Shown here piece after piece: positions 8,685 to 17,588 of a DNA stretch of 64,000 nt. Numbering within the stretch: the first letter of the stretch is position 1; every line of letters starts with the position of its first letter. Source of the stretch: an uncultured Pseudomonadota bacterium (GTDB lineage: Bacteria; Pseudomonadota; Gammaproteobacteria; Enterobacterales; Succinivibrionaceae); contig ONIT01000020.1 in NCBI GenBank assembly GCA_900317945.1, positions 1 to 64,000 of the forward strand, given 5' to 3'. Under the pieces are notes generated by a model that saw only the letters and a list, made by a program, of their open reading frames with translations, searched no databases and was not told where the DNA came from. The position numbers were made by a program, and so were the translations under genes.

Positions 8685-9509
8685 ATGGGACTTGTCAGGA
8701 CTCTCATAAGGACAGCTCTCTATACGGCCGCGGCATCAGCTGCGGCAGTCCTCGTCATGACGGTCCTCGCCACCCTCATCATTGAGTCCTCCGCCGGGGA
8801 CTACCTCTACGACAGCATAGACGACATTCCCTACAACCGGGCCGGGCTTCTCCTCGGCACGACGCCATACCGGGCAGGCGGCGGCAGGAACCCATATTTC
8901 TACGAGCGCATTGACGCGGCCGCAAGGCTCTACCGTGCCGGCAAAATCTCGATGATCATCGTCTCCGGCGACAACGCCACCCGGAAGTACAACGAGCCGC
9001 GCGCCATGCGGAGGGCCCTCATCCGCGCGGGAGTCCCCGGGAAGGCCATCGTCTTCGACTTCGCGGGATTCCGCACCCTTGACTCAATCGTAAGGGCCAG
9101 CCTGGTCTTCGGGCAGAGCAGCGTCACGATCATCTCCCAGAGGTTCCAGAACCTCCGTGCCGTCTACATCGCAAGGGAAAACGGCATGCGCGCCATCGCC
9201 TACAACGCAAGCGACTCCGGAAGCCTTAAGGTAATGGTCCGGGAGTACCTCTCGAGGGTAAAGTGCCTTATCGACCTCTATGTCCTGCACACAAGGCCCA
9301 AGTTCCTCGGCACGCCTATCGAGATAGCCCACGAGAAGAAGCAGAGCTACGTGAAGGAGCAGATGCCATCCGTGAGCCATGTCAGCAGGTTCTCGCTCCT
9401 CAGGGCCCTGATCTCGGACCTCAGCGACATGAGCGAGTCGGACGACTGTGACAGCTTCTGCGAGGAGTCCCTCCTCATCAACACCGCAGTCTACGATTTC
9501 GGGGAGTGA
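8685..9509 (+). CDS. sanA: SanA/ElyC/YdcF family envelope protein (DUF218)
   Basis: SanA-type proteins are inner-membrane proteins linked to envelope barrier function and vancomycin exclusion in E. coli; their biochemical activity is not firmly known. The 274-residue product has one N-terminal transmembrane helix (about residues 8-34) and then the DUF218 domain: AGLLLGTTPYR, a NPYFYERIDAAARLYRAGK helix, IIVSGDN, NEPRAMRRAL, DFAGFRTLDSIVRA and a SQRFQNLRA block. The C-terminus runs about 30 residues past the usual end and is Ser/Asp-rich. It stands alone after ybeD, about 180 nt downstream. Confidence 0.88.
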   Translation: MGLVRTLIRTALYTAAASAAAVLVMTVLATLIIESSAGDYLYDSIDDIPYNRAGLLLGTTPYRAGGGRNPYFYERIDAAARLYRAGKISMIIVSGDNATRKYNEPRAMRRALIRAGVPGKAIVFDFAGFRTLDSIVRASLVFGQSSVTIISQRFQNLRAVYIARENGMRAIAYNASDSGSLKVMVREYLSRVKCLIDLYVLHTRPKFLGTPIEIAHEKKQSYVKEQMPSVSHVSRFSLLRALISDLSDMSESDDCDSFCEESLLINTAVYDFGE

Positions 9510-9602
9510 AGCCCGCTGCCGCAGGCGTCATAAGGCCATCCTGAAATTCCATCGCGGCGCACCGCTGCCCTGCCCGCAGGAACTCCCACAGTGACAAAAA
9601 AA

Positions 9603-9631
9603 AGGATCCGGCCCTTCCGGAACCGGATCCT
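9603..9631 (-). terminator. Rho-independent terminator of modF
   Basis: A perfect 9-bp stem AGGATCCGG/CCGGATCCT has an 11-nt loop. On the minus strand it is followed by seven T residues (A run at 9596-9602 on the plus strand). It lies 19 nt past the modF stop. Confidence 0.85.
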
Positions 9632-9649
9632 CCAGCAGGAACACCTGAA

Positions 9650-11110
9650 TCAGTGCTTCAGCTCGGTGATCCTGTACTCGAAGCTGCCCGGTTTGTCCTC
9701 TCTCGGAACGAACTCCAGGATATTGGTAATGCCCGCAGGAGCGTCCTCCCTGTGATGGGAGATGAACATGATCTGAGTGTCATGCTGCCCCATGAGGTAC
9801 TCAACGAACTTCTTCACCAGCAGGCGGCTTACGTTGTCGAGGCCCTGCAGCGGCTCGTCGAGGACAAGGAGAGGCGGATGCTTCACCAGGGCCCTCGCGA
9901 TGAGGACCAGCCTCTGCTGCCCGAAGGAGAGCGCCCTGAACGGATCATGGTCGTGCCCCTCGAGCCCCAGGACCTTAAGCCACTCCTTCGCGAGCGCGAT
10001 CTTCTCGTCGCCCGGCTGGTCATAAAGACCGATGGTGTCAAAGTAGCCGGAGATGATTACGTTGATGACGCTGCAGCCGACGCGGTAGTTGAGGTGGAAG
10101 TCAGGGCTGATGTAGCCGATGTTCTTCTTGATGTCCCAGATGGTCTCGCCCGATCCGCGCTTCCTGCCGAAGAGCCAGAGGTCATTGGCATAGCCCTGCT
10201 GGTTGTCTCCGGTGATGAGGGAGAGGAGCGTTGACTTGCCGGCGCCGTTCGGTCCCACAATCTGCCAGTGCTCGCCGCGCTTTACCGTCATGGTCAGGTG
10301 ATCGATGACGTTCCTGTCTCCGTAGCGGACGACAATGTCGTTCATGACGACGAGCGGGCCGTCCGGGAGAGGCTCCCTCTCGCAGTCCTTGGGGATCCCG
10401 GGCATCTTTGCGTTCTTCATCTTCTCGCGCTGCCTGAGCTGCTCGAACTCGAGATCGGCCATTACCGAGCGGTGATCGCCCACCTTGATGAGCTCGCAGT
10501 CGCTGATGAGGCCCAGGAAGTCGGCGAACTCCGGGATCTCGTCAAAGCGGTTGACGATAAGGATGATGAGGCGTCCGGACTCGCGGAGCTTTCCGATGAG
10601 CCTCATCAGATCCGCCCTGGTGCCGACGTCAAGGCCGTCAAACGGAGCGTCAAGGATGATGCCCTCGGCATCCGAGAGGACAGCCTTCGCGATGAGGACC
10701 TTGCGTCCCTCGCCGCTCGAGAGGAAGCGGTACGGCTCATCGAGAAGATGGGTGATCCTGAGCTGGTCGGTGATGGCGAGGAGCTGCTCCTCATTGGCGT
10801 GGCCGATGACGTTCCTCGCGGTGAAGCCTTTCTCCTCATTCTTGGAGGCAGTATCGGTATTGCGGTACTGGTAGTCATCCTCCATGAGGGAGATCTGCTG
10901 CTCGAAGGATATGCGCGAGAGCCTGGGGAGCTTCTCAGGGGCCTGTCCAGAGACCAGCTGCAGTTCGCCGCAGAGCGCCTTCGCGAGGCTGGTCTTGCCG
11001 CTGCCGTTCGAGCCGATGAAGGTCACGCAGCAGTGATCGGGCAGATCAAGGTGATCAATAAGGAGCTTTCTGGTCTTGCTTATCTTGTATTCGCATTTCT
11101 CCCAAAGCAT
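9650..11110 (-). CDS. modF: ModF-like tandem ABC ATPase
   Basis: ModF (PhrA) is a cytoplasmic protein with two fused ABC ATPase domains and no permease; its role is unclear, although it sits near molybdate genes in E. coli. The 486-residue product has Walker A motifs GSNGSGKT (33-40) and GPNGAGKS (about 287-294). The two signature motifs are LSSGEGRK and LSFGQQRL, and Walker B sequences are IILDAPFDGLD and LLVLDEPLQGLD. Length and the split first domain match ModF. No molybdate transporter (modABC) is present, so the gene stands alone. It is transcribed divergently from nothing obvious and ends at a strong terminator. Confidence 0.88.
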   Translation of the reverse strand: MLWEKCEYKISKTRKLLIDHLDLPDHCCVTFIGSNGSGKTSLAKALCGELQLVSGQAPEKLPRLSRISFEQQISLMEDDYQYRNTDTASKNEEKGFTARNVIGHANEEQLLAITDQLRITHLLDEPYRFLSSGEGRKVLIAKAVLSDAEGIILDAPFDGLDVGTRADLMRLIGKLRESGRLIILIVNRFDEIPEFADFLGLISDCELIKVGDHRSVMADLEFEQLRQREKMKNAKMPGIPKDCEREPLPDGPLVVMNDIVVRYGDRNVIDHLTMTVKRGEHWQIVGPNGAGKSTLLSLITGDNQQGYANDLWLFGRKRGSGETIWDIKKNIGYISPDFHLNYRVGCSVINVIISGYFDTIGLYDQPGDEKIALAKEWLKVLGLEGHDHDPFRALSFGQQRLVLIARALVKHPPLLVLDEPLQGLDNVSRLLVKKFVEYLMGQHDTQIMFISHHREDAPAGITNILEFVPREDKPGSFEYRITELKH

Positions 11111-11133
11111 GTGGGCCTCCGCATTTCAATAAC

Positions 11134-11155
11134 TGTGATCAAGTTTACAATTATA
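11134..11155 (-). promoter_or_regulatory. modF promoter -10 overlapped by a CRP-like site
   Basis: On the minus strand TATAAT lies at 11155-11150, about 40 nt before the modF start. Directly downstream is TGTGA-N6-TTACA (11134-11149, read on the plus strand), which matches the CRP consensus TGTGA-N6-TCACA at nine of ten fixed positions. A site centred near +1 would repress rather than activate. Confidence 0.4.
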
Positions 11156-11602
11156 GCGCTAAGAGATCACGATATTTATACAGTTTCAATCCACGCCCAC
11201 TTTGGTAAGGAGCGACGCTGACCACGGCTGAACTACTGCAGCGATTCTGCCATAGTTCTGCGTATTGTCAGACAGGAAAAGGCAGCTCTCATGGCTGGCA
11301 GGCAAAAACATGAGAACTCCCTCATCCATTTAGAAATGATAGCAGTCAGTGCTGTGGCAATCAAATTTTATAGTAAACGACATTAGAAATTTCCGAATTG
11401 GTGGTCGACAATGCATGCCAATAGGCTAATGCCAAACGTCTATCGGAAGAAACTTTTGGCGTTTACAATCGGTACAAACGTCAGTGAACAGTAACCAATC
11501 CGCGAATTTTCCCCAAAGATGGCTCCGGGAAATAACGGAAGACGGGGTTCGCCAGTTCCTGACGGAACACCGGCAGCATTGATTAAATAATAAACAGAAT
11601 GT
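11156..11602. other. AT-rich intergenic region without a gene
   Basis: About 450 nt lie between the modF promoter and the first palindromic repeat. The stretch is clearly AT-richer than the flanking genes, has only short frames lacking ribosome-binding sites, and shows no RNA gene that I can recognise. Confidence 0.4.
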
Positions 11603-11655
11603 TGCGTAAACGATCTTAATCTCACTTTTAAATGCACATTTAGACAGTTTACGCA
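11603..11655. repeat. 55-bp palindromic repeat, copy A
   Basis: The left arm TGCGTAAAC...TCTTAAT and right arm ATTTAGACAGTTTACGCA form an imperfect hairpin around a CTCAC/GCAC loop. It lies 45 nt past the stop of the minus-strand AAA ATPase gene. Copies B (13153) and C (13394) lie on the other side of that gene. Confidence 0.75.
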
Positions 11656-11699
11656 GCACTATTATTCAGTTAAGCACTGAAAATGGTCTGGTTTCAGGA

Positions 11700-13118
11700 C
11701 TAATCTGAAAAAAGATCATCAGCTGTCACTTTGTTCGGAATATCATCAGAGTAAGAGTTGCGTACAACGCCTTCTGCTGAGATCAGCGTTATCCGGACCG
11801 CTTTTCTCGTACCTGTTGACTCAATGAACCTGCTTTTCTTGTTCTGAAGCACAGCATTGTAGGAAGATTCTATTTTGAACGGCCCGTTCGTATACTTCAT
11901 CTCGCATAGGTTGATGACACCGTCACTGCGGTCAATGAGAAGGTCAATCTGAGCGCCGGGCTCTCCGTCAGAGGCCGGAGTATGCCAGGAATACTCGCTG
12001 CTGATTACGCCGCCTATGCCGAGAGATACCTTAATCTGCCTGCTGTGAAGCAGGCAGAGCAGCTCAAATGCGAGACCTGCCCACGCATAATAGGCAGGCG
12101 TTCCGATTGTCTTGCTCCAGAACTCCTCATCATTTACAGTATTGCCGCGCACAAACTTAAAATAAAAGAGAGTGTACGGATCGGTGAGCTGCCAAAGTGC
12201 ATCCTTGCTCTTCCTACCTATATAAGAGTACTTTCTGATGAAGCCGCAGTTTTCCAGATCCGTAAGTATGGATGAGAGTTTTCCGTTGTTTGGAAGACCA
12301 CTCTTTCCGATAATCTCTTCCCTGCTGAGACCAATCCTCTTTGAATCAAGCGCCTCTATCACTGATATATATGGTTCAGGAGTTTTGAAAAGAGAGGCAT
12401 AAAGTTCCGAGTACTCATGCCTTAGATCTCCATCAGCCGAGAAGAACAGCCTGTCTATGTTCTGGGCAAGGCTCTCTGATTTGTCAAGCAGCGACCAGTA
12501 ATATGGAATGCCTCCCATAATCATATAGCACTCCATCAGCTGCCGTCTGCTCATGCCAAGATGGCGGGCTGAGGCATACTCCTCGCACTCACTTAGCATG
12601 AACGGCTTGACGTATATCCTTGAGGTTATCCTGTTGTGAAGCCCCCCTTTGTTTTTCAGGATCTTGTTGACAATCCACGATGTTGCAGAGCCGCAGACAA
12701 TCAGCACAACATCCTTGCGGGCTGCGGCATAGCCGTTCCAGAAATGTTCGAGGGCCGTTAGGAAACCAGAGCGCGGCGCATCCATCCATGGGAGCTCATC
12801 AATGAATATAACCTTGCGCTTCTCATTGGAACTGTCAATAAGATCCATAAGCAGATCGAATGCCTGAAACCAGCCCTGCGGCCGCGCAGCCTTCCTGAGT
12901 CCCTGTCTTCTCAGTGACGACTGAAAATTTGCGAGCTGCTCACGGGTGCATTTTTTGGCAAGGCCTGTATGGGAAAAGGTGAACTTATAGCCGAAAGTCT
13001 CCCTGATAAGGAAAGTCTTCCCTACTCTGCGCCTTCCATATACCGCAATGAACTCTGACTCATCTGATTCCATTGCATTCAGAAGCTTTATCTGCTCTTC
13101 TTTCCTGCCTGTCAGCAT
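11700..13118 (-). CDS. AAA ATPase with C-terminal DUF234 nuclease-like domain
   Basis: This 472-residue protein belongs to the archaeal-type ATPase_2 family common in gut bacteria and archaea; its function is unknown, and a mobile or defence role is often guessed. Walker A is GRRRVGKT (28-35) and Walker B is VIFIDELPWMD (about 120-130). A winged-helix segment follows the ATPase core. The C-terminus carries a PD-(D/E)XK-like pattern (IDLLIDRSDG...LCEMKY), as in DUF234. The gene is alone on its strand and lies inside a set of three palindromic repeats: one after its stop, two before its start. Base composition is lower in GC than the housekeeping genes around it, which suggests transfer. Confidence 0.82.
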   Translation of the reverse strand: MLTGRKEEQIKLLNAMESDESEFIAVYGRRRVGKTFLIRETFGYKFTFSHTGLAKKCTREQLANFQSSLRRQGLRKAARPQGWFQAFDLLMDLIDSSNEKRKVIFIDELPWMDAPRSGFLTALEHFWNGYAAARKDVVLIVCGSATSWIVNKILKNKGGLHNRITSRIYVKPFMLSECEEYASARHLGMSRRQLMECYMIMGGIPYYWSLLDKSESLAQNIDRLFFSADGDLRHEYSELYASLFKTPEPYISVIEALDSKRIGLSREEIIGKSGLPNNGKLSSILTDLENCGFIRKYSYIGRKSKDALWQLTDPYTLFYFKFVRGNTVNDEEFWSKTIGTPAYYAWAGLAFELLCLLHSRQIKVSLGIGGVISSEYSWHTPASDGEPGAQIDLLIDRSDGVINLCEMKYTNGPFKIESSYNAVLQNKKSRFIESTGTRKAVRITLISAEGVVRNSYSDDIPNKVTADDLFSD

Positions 13119-13152
13119 ATCTGCATCTTTGACTTAAAAACAAACAAAACCA

Positions 13153-13206
13153 TGCGTAAACGGTCTAAATCTCATTTTTTTAACCACATTTAGACTGTTT
13201 ACGTCA
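13153..13206. repeat. 55-bp palindromic repeat, copy B
   Basis: This is the best-paired copy. CGTAAACGGTCTAAAT pairs with ATTTAGACTGTTTACG over 16 bp with one G-U, closing a 17-nt loop. It lies 35 nt upstream of the ATPase start, so it overlaps the likely promoter or leader. Confidence 0.78.
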
Positions 13207-13675
13207 CTAATTTATCATTTGCCGGCTGCAAAAACCAGCTGTTTCACCAGAATTCAAAACATCATCAGCCTGACAGAGCATTTGCGTAATAGTTCTGCAG
13301 TCTGTTTTATGCTGGATCTCTGTCGTAAAAATCAGACAAGTGCTGATATTCCATAAGTCTGCAGTCGAATGCAGCAGAATATCTTCATTTTCGTGTATAA
13401 GCGGTCTAAATCTCACTTTTTAAGGCACATTAAGACAGTTTACGCAGCAATTTTCCAGAACTCATTTATCAAAGCCCGGCAGTTTCAATAGCAAATCATA
13501 AAAATACATCCCTGCCCATGATGCACCGCCATAATCAGTCTGCGGCCTTGCATCTTCTGATAAAATTAAGCCGTTCCGGCAGTACAGACCTTTCCTCCGG
13601 GCACTGCCCTCGGTATTGCAGAAACAGCCCTGCTGCAGGATGTGAGAACCACAAAAGCCTCTTTATGAAATCAAA
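13207..13675. other. Repeat-containing intergenic region
   Basis: About 470 nt separate the ATPase from the radical SAM gene. Apart from repeat copy C (13394-13446) no gene is supported. The two short frames here overlap the repeats and lack ribosome-binding sites. Confidence 0.4.
13394..13446. repeat. 55-bp palindromic repeat, copy C
   Basis: The core GCGGTCTAAATCTCAC and right arm TTAAGACAGTTTACGCA match copies A and B. The left tip has decayed (TGTATAAGC instead of TGCGTAAAC). It lies 241 bp beyond copy B in the same orientation. Confidence 0.72.
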
Positions 13676-14749
13676 ATGCGCACAATTTTCCCTTTCAGCA
13701 TCCGTGATCTTGAAGAGTTAAACGGAAGCATCGACGAAACGCTGTCCGTGGAGGAGCGCGATCTCAGCAATTACAAAATACCCTATCTTCCCGGAGCATA
13801 CTCCCTCGGCATCGGGCTCACCTCGAGGTGCAATCTGAACTGCCCGTTCTGCTACTACAGGGAGCAAGGGCACAACGCGGTGAGCACGCTCTCCATCTCT
13901 CAGCTCCGTGAGATTCTTACCGGTCTCGGGCAGCTCAGGCTCATAACCTTCTCGCTTGAGGGAGAGGCACTCCTCTATCCCTGGCTGCAGGACGCCCTGA
14001 GCCTTGCTTCCGGGCACGCAGAAATCCTGCAGATCACCACCAACGGACAGCTCCTGGACGATGGGATGGCAGAACTTCTCACCTCCACGCCGAAGCTCAG
14101 GTCACTAATTCTCAGCATTGACTCCGCGGATCCTGACACCTACGCGGCGATGAGGCGCGGCGGGAAGTTAAGCACGCTTGAGAAGAACATCCGGGGCTTT
14201 CAGAAGCGGAACAGCCATATTTTCCTGGAGCTTTACGCCGTCATCACCGACAGGAACATTCATACCCTCCATACGCTGCCCGCATTCGCTGCCTCGCTCG
14301 GAATAAAGCTCATTTCCTTCGGCAAGCTCCGCGAGCATGGCTGGTCGCGGGAGCATCACATATACAGCGCCTCAGACCGGGAGATCACTGATGAGATGCT
14401 TAAGGTGATTGATGAGGCACAGAAGGAGCATGTGCAGGTGAAGCTCGCGCCTTATTTTGCGGACAAAACAGTAGTTGAGGAGCTCCGCGAAAGGACAGAT
14501 CCTGCGTACGGGCTCTTCATTCCTCCTGACAGAAACTTCTGCGACATGCCCTGGAGCTTCACGTCGATACTCTCGGACGGGAGGCTTTTCCCCTGCTGCG
14601 GCGACTTCAGCCCTGCTGAGATTGAGGAGTGCTCGTTTGACGGCATCTTCAATCACCCGTACCTTCTGCTCCTCAGGAAGCTGATAAAGCACAGGGCTGT
14701 TCCGGAGGGCTGCCTCGAGTGCCGGAACTGCAGTGAAAGCCGGGTCTGA
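13676..14749 (+). CDS. Radical SAM/SPASM domain protein
   Basis: Radical SAM enzymes use a 4Fe-4S cluster to cleave S-adenosylmethionine; SPASM members carry extra clusters and often modify peptides or act as anaerobic maturases. The 357-residue product has the C52-x3-C56-x2-C59 cluster motif (CNLNCPFCYY), a GEALLYPWL second-strand motif, and a C-terminal cysteine set (FCDMPW, PCCGDF, GCLECRNC) typical of SPASM/twitch domains. No precursor peptide gene is evident beside it, so the substrate is unknown. The start at 13676 has a weak ribosome-binding site; an ATG at 13665 is in another frame. The next gene begins about 115 nt downstream. Confidence 0.85.
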   Translation: MRTIFPFSIRDLEELNGSIDETLSVEERDLSNYKIPYLPGAYSLGIGLTSRCNLNCPFCYYREQGHNAVSTLSISQLREILTGLGQLRLITFSLEGEALLYPWLQDALSLASGHAEILQITTNGQLLDDGMAELLTSTPKLRSLILSIDSADPDTYAAMRRGGKLSTLEKNIRGFQKRNSHIFLELYAVITDRNIHTLHTLPAFAASLGIKLISFGKLREHGWSREHHIYSASDREITDEMLKVIDEAQKEHVQVKLAPYFADKTVVEELRERTDPAYGLFIPPDRNFCDMPWSFTSILSDGRLFPCCGDFSPAEIEECSFDGIFNHPYLLLLRKLIKHRAVPEGCLECRNCSESRV

Positions 14750-14863
14750 CGCGGCTGCCGTCAGGCAATTATGCAGGCTTCGTCAAAACTTCATCTGTTT
14801 TTGCAAACTGTCAGCCAATCATCTATCCTAAGTGTCAGAGACAGCATACAAGAGGTTAAAGTC

Positions 14864-16639
14864 ATGGCAGCAGCAAAAAATCTTATGCCCAGTCCGGGAA
14901 ATGAGTCTTTCAAGGATTTCATCAGAGACAGCTGCTACTACGTTGACAAAACGCAGTACCTCAAAACTATTTTCAATTACAGAGGAAGCCGTCTTCTGAT
15001 GCTGCGCCCCAGGCGCTTCGGCAAGACGCTGATGGTGAGCACCATCAGGTACTTCTTTGAGATGAGCTATGAGAACCCCGGGGACACCTCCTTACAGCAG
15101 GAGCTGTTCAAAGGGCTCGAGATCATGAAGGATGAGGAGTTCTGCAGGGAGCACATGGGGCAGTACCCTGTAGTTTCTCTGTCCCTTAAAGACACAGACG
15201 GCCTCAATTTCCGGAACGCACTGGACCAGCTTGGAGAGACCATATGGATTCTTTCCTATAGCTTCAGATGGCTTATGGACAGCAGTATTCTTCAGGCAGA
15301 AGAGAAAAAAACGTTCAGCAAACTTCTTGACCATGACCTGCTCTGCTCCGGCACGGAATCAGCCATAAGCACAATGCAATCATCGCTCACCACGCTTTGC
15401 GGCGCACTTTACAGGCATTGCGGTAAAAAGCCGCTGCTTCTTATTGACGAGTATGACGTGCCGCTTCAGAAAGCGGCCATGAGCGGGTACTACGGACAGA
15501 TGAGCAAGGTGATCGGCCCCATGCTCAGCAGGGCACTGAAATCCAATGAGTGCGTTTACAAAGGAATAATGACAGGGTGCCTGAGAGCCACAAAAGAAGG
15601 CATTTTCACCGGGCTAAACAACTACTCTGTTAACTCGGTTCTCACACCAAACGACAGCCTGTCAGCTGCTTTCGGCTTTACCCCAGATGAGGTCCGGAGC
15701 ATGCTCTCATACTACGATCTCGGAAATCTCTATGACCGGACCAGGGACTTCTATGACGGGTACAGGATCGGTTCAAAGGAGATCTTCTGTCCATGGGACG
15801 TGACAAGCTACGTATCCGATCTCCTTATGCCTTGCGACAATGGTCCGGAGTCATTTTCTCCTCCTGCTTACTGGAACAATACAAGCAACAGCCAGATCAT
15901 TACTCAGTACATGCCGCACCTAAGCGAGCAGGATGCCGTCATGCTTCAGGCTCTGCTTGATGGACAAAGCGTTGACGTCAGAGTCCATGAAGATATGAGT
16001 TACGGCGACTTTGATCTCAGTGACGCCGGACAGTTCTGGAATCTGCTTGTATATACCGGCTACCTGACACTCGAAAAAATAGACACTGACGGCGTTTACT
16101 GGTTCCGCATACCGAACGCTGAGATCAGAAAATGCTTTGATTCAAATATAATGGCCTATTACCACAAAAAAGGCGGAGCATATTTCGAGAACTACTCCAA
16201 AGCAATTGCAGAGGCACTTCTTGAAGGCAATGCCGGGGAGCTTGCTACGGCGCTGAAAAACGCGCTGCTAACCTTTGTGTCTGCCCGCGATGTAGCCTGC
16301 AAAGAGCCAAAAGAAAACTACTATCACGGTCTTCTCAACGGAATCATCCTTTCAGCAGGCAATCTGGTAAGGGATCATTCATCCAATACAGACAGCGGTG
16401 ACGGTTACGCTGATATTACACTCTGCTCTGCCAAACTCGATGTTGCCGTAGTCATAGAGCTTAAATATGCCGCCTCACGCGCTGAGCTCAAAGACAAAGC
16501 TCATGAGGCACTGAGGCAAATTATTGATAAGGATTATGCTGAGGCAGTCAGGGATGACTGTGTCAAGAAAATCTACGGATTCGGCATTGCATTTTTCCTA
16601 CGCAAGTGCGCTGTAGAAGTTGCAGAGCTGCCGCTTTGA
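14864..16639 (+). CDS. AAA-ATPase-like protein with PD-(D/E)XK tail (DUF1703 type)
   Basis: This 591-residue protein belongs to the AAA-ATPase_like plus PDDEXK_9 family, abundant in gut anaerobes and of unknown function. Visible features are the N-terminal FxDFIRDSCYYVDKTQYL block, Walker A RPRRFGKT (48-55), Walker B LLLIDEYDVPLQ, a Y/F-rich FYDGYRIG segment, and the C-terminal nuclease-like pattern GYADI...VVIELKYA. The start at 14864 is chosen because AGAGG lies 8 nt upstream and the protein then begins just before the conserved block; the open frame from 14771 adds 31 unrelated residues. It is unrelated in sequence to the other two AAA ATPases in this window. Confidence 0.85.
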   Translation: MAAAKNLMPSPGNESFKDFIRDSCYYVDKTQYLKTIFNYRGSRLLMLRPRRFGKTLMVSTIRYFFEMSYENPGDTSLQQELFKGLEIMKDEEFCREHMGQYPVVSLSLKDTDGLNFRNALDQLGETIWILSYSFRWLMDSSILQAEEKKTFSKLLDHDLLCSGTESAISTMQSSLTTLCGALYRHCGKKPLLLIDEYDVPLQKAAMSGYYGQMSKVIGPMLSRALKSNECVYKGIMTGCLRATKEGIFTGLNNYSVNSVLTPNDSLSAAFGFTPDEVRSMLSYYDLGNLYDRTRDFYDGYRIGSKEIFCPWDVTSYVSDLLMPCDNGPESFSPPAYWNNTSNSQIITQYMPHLSEQDAVMLQALLDGQSVDVRVHEDMSYGDFDLSDAGQFWNLLVYTGYLTLEKIDTDGVYWFRIPNAEIRKCFDSNIMAYYHKKGGAYFENYSKAIAEALLEGNAGELATALKNALLTFVSARDVACKEPKENYYHGLLNGIILSAGNLVRDHSSNTDSGDGYADITLCSAKLDVAVVIELKYAASRAELKDKAHEALRQIIDKDYAEAVRDDCVKKIYGFGIAFFLRKCAVEVAELPL

Positions 16640-16662
16640 TTTACTGAGCCGGGCCTGAGCTA

Positions 16663-16950
16663 TCAGTCCTGCTGCCCCTTCTCGCGGTCCTCTTTCATCT
16701 TCATCAGCACTTTGCAGGCATCGAGGTTCTTCTCAAAGAACTCCTCGCGGGTCATTGATTTTGAAAACACTTTCCTGAACATCGTCTCGACATTGCAGAT
16801 GTCGGGCCGGTGATCATAGATCTCACAGAGAACGCCCTTAAGGTGGATGCAGACACCGTCTCCGCGGTCATATTCCGCAAGTTCCGGGATGCCGCTGATG
16901 TGGCGGCAGCACTCGCCGCACTTCTCACAGGGGAATTTCACGTCACTCAT
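16663..16950 (-). CDS. YkgJ-type cysteine cluster protein
   Basis: Proteins of the YkgJ family have a small cysteine cluster thought to bind zinc or an iron-sulfur centre; their function is not established. The 95-residue product has CEKCGECCRH near its start, then CIHL, LCEIYDHRPDICN, and a terminal helix. I prefer the ATG at 16950 because AAGGAG lies 10 nt upstream; an ATG at 16989 is in frame and would add 13 residues. It converges on the upstream AAA gene, with 23 nt between the stops. Confidence 0.8.
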   Translation of the reverse strand: MSDVKFPCEKCGECCRHISGIPELAEYDRGDGVCIHLKGVLCEIYDHRPDICNVETMFRKVFSKSMTREEFFEKNLDACKVLMKMKEDREKGQQD

Positions 16951-17049
16951 TGCACAAGCGCTCCTTTTCAGAAGGCTCTCCTTTTTCATTTCACAATCGT
17001 GTCCGGTCTCCGTACATCTCAGGTCTGGGAATATCCGGAAGCAAATTCA

Positions 17050-17355
17050 TCAGAACACCCGGGAACCGCGGCCGCAGCAGCGTGCCCGGCCGGCTCCCTG
17101 CCCCATCCCTCTGCCGCCTCCGGCCCCGCGGCAGCAGCGTCTCCGCTTCCTCACCCGAGTCCCTGACTCACGGTCACGCACGGTGCTGTCATCAGCCTCT
17201 ATGCTTTGAGAGGCCGGAGCATCGTCTTCCTGAGCTCCGCCATCCTCCTTTGCCTTGAACTGCCTCTCCTTTGCGCGGATGACCGCCTGCCTCACCGCCT
17301 CACTTTTCTGCTCCCCGGAAGCGTCATTTCCGTTTTCCTGGTTTTCGTCTGCCAT
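17050..17355 (-). CDS. Small charged protein, unknown and uncertain
   Basis: This is a possible 101-residue protein that begins MADENQEN, has a Glu/Lys/Ala helix (KSEAVRQAVIRAKERQFKAK) and ends in an Arg/Gly/Cys-rich tail. GAGAGG lies 9 nt before the ATG at 17355, which favours translation. The helix resembles the Ala/Arg/Lys repeats found in RnfC tails, but only weakly. The tail is of low complexity and may be read-through of non-coding sequence, so I give low weight to the whole call. Confidence 0.35.
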   Translation of the reverse strand: MADENQENGNDASGEQKSEAVRQAVIRAKERQFKAKEDGGAQEDDAPASQSIEADDSTVRDRESGTRVRKRRRCCRGAGGGRGMGQGAGRARCCGRGSRVF

Positions 17356-17518
17356 CTTCATGTACCTCTCTGAATGCAGGCTGCGAAGGATCCGAGAGAG
17401 CACCGAAGAAAATCGCAGCAGCCCACTCATATTCGCCGCAATTCCGGAACATGTCAAAACCCGCCTGGCTCATTTGGGACTGCAGTCACGCAGTTTTGCG
17501 TCAGTACCAGTATTAAAA

Positions 17519-17537
17519 ATGCCCGCATTGCGGGCAT
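17519..17537 (-). terminator. Rho-independent terminator of the glycine-zipper gene pair
   Basis: The stem ATGCCCGC/GCGGGCAT has a 3-nt loop. On the minus strand it runs into TTTTTAATAC. It lies about 50 nt past the stop at 17589. Confidence 0.75.
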
Positions 17538-17588
17538 CTTCGATAACCAGACTGAGCTCATGCATCAGGTCTTTCCTACATAGAAGAA

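Noticed and set aside
11134-11170. ModE operator before modF
   Set aside because: The region contains A/T-rich pieces but not the ModE dyad, so only the CRP-like match is reported.
10268-11221. A 317-residue plus-strand frame opposite modF
   Set aside because: It is an antisense shadow of an ABC ATPase with full motifs on the minus strand.
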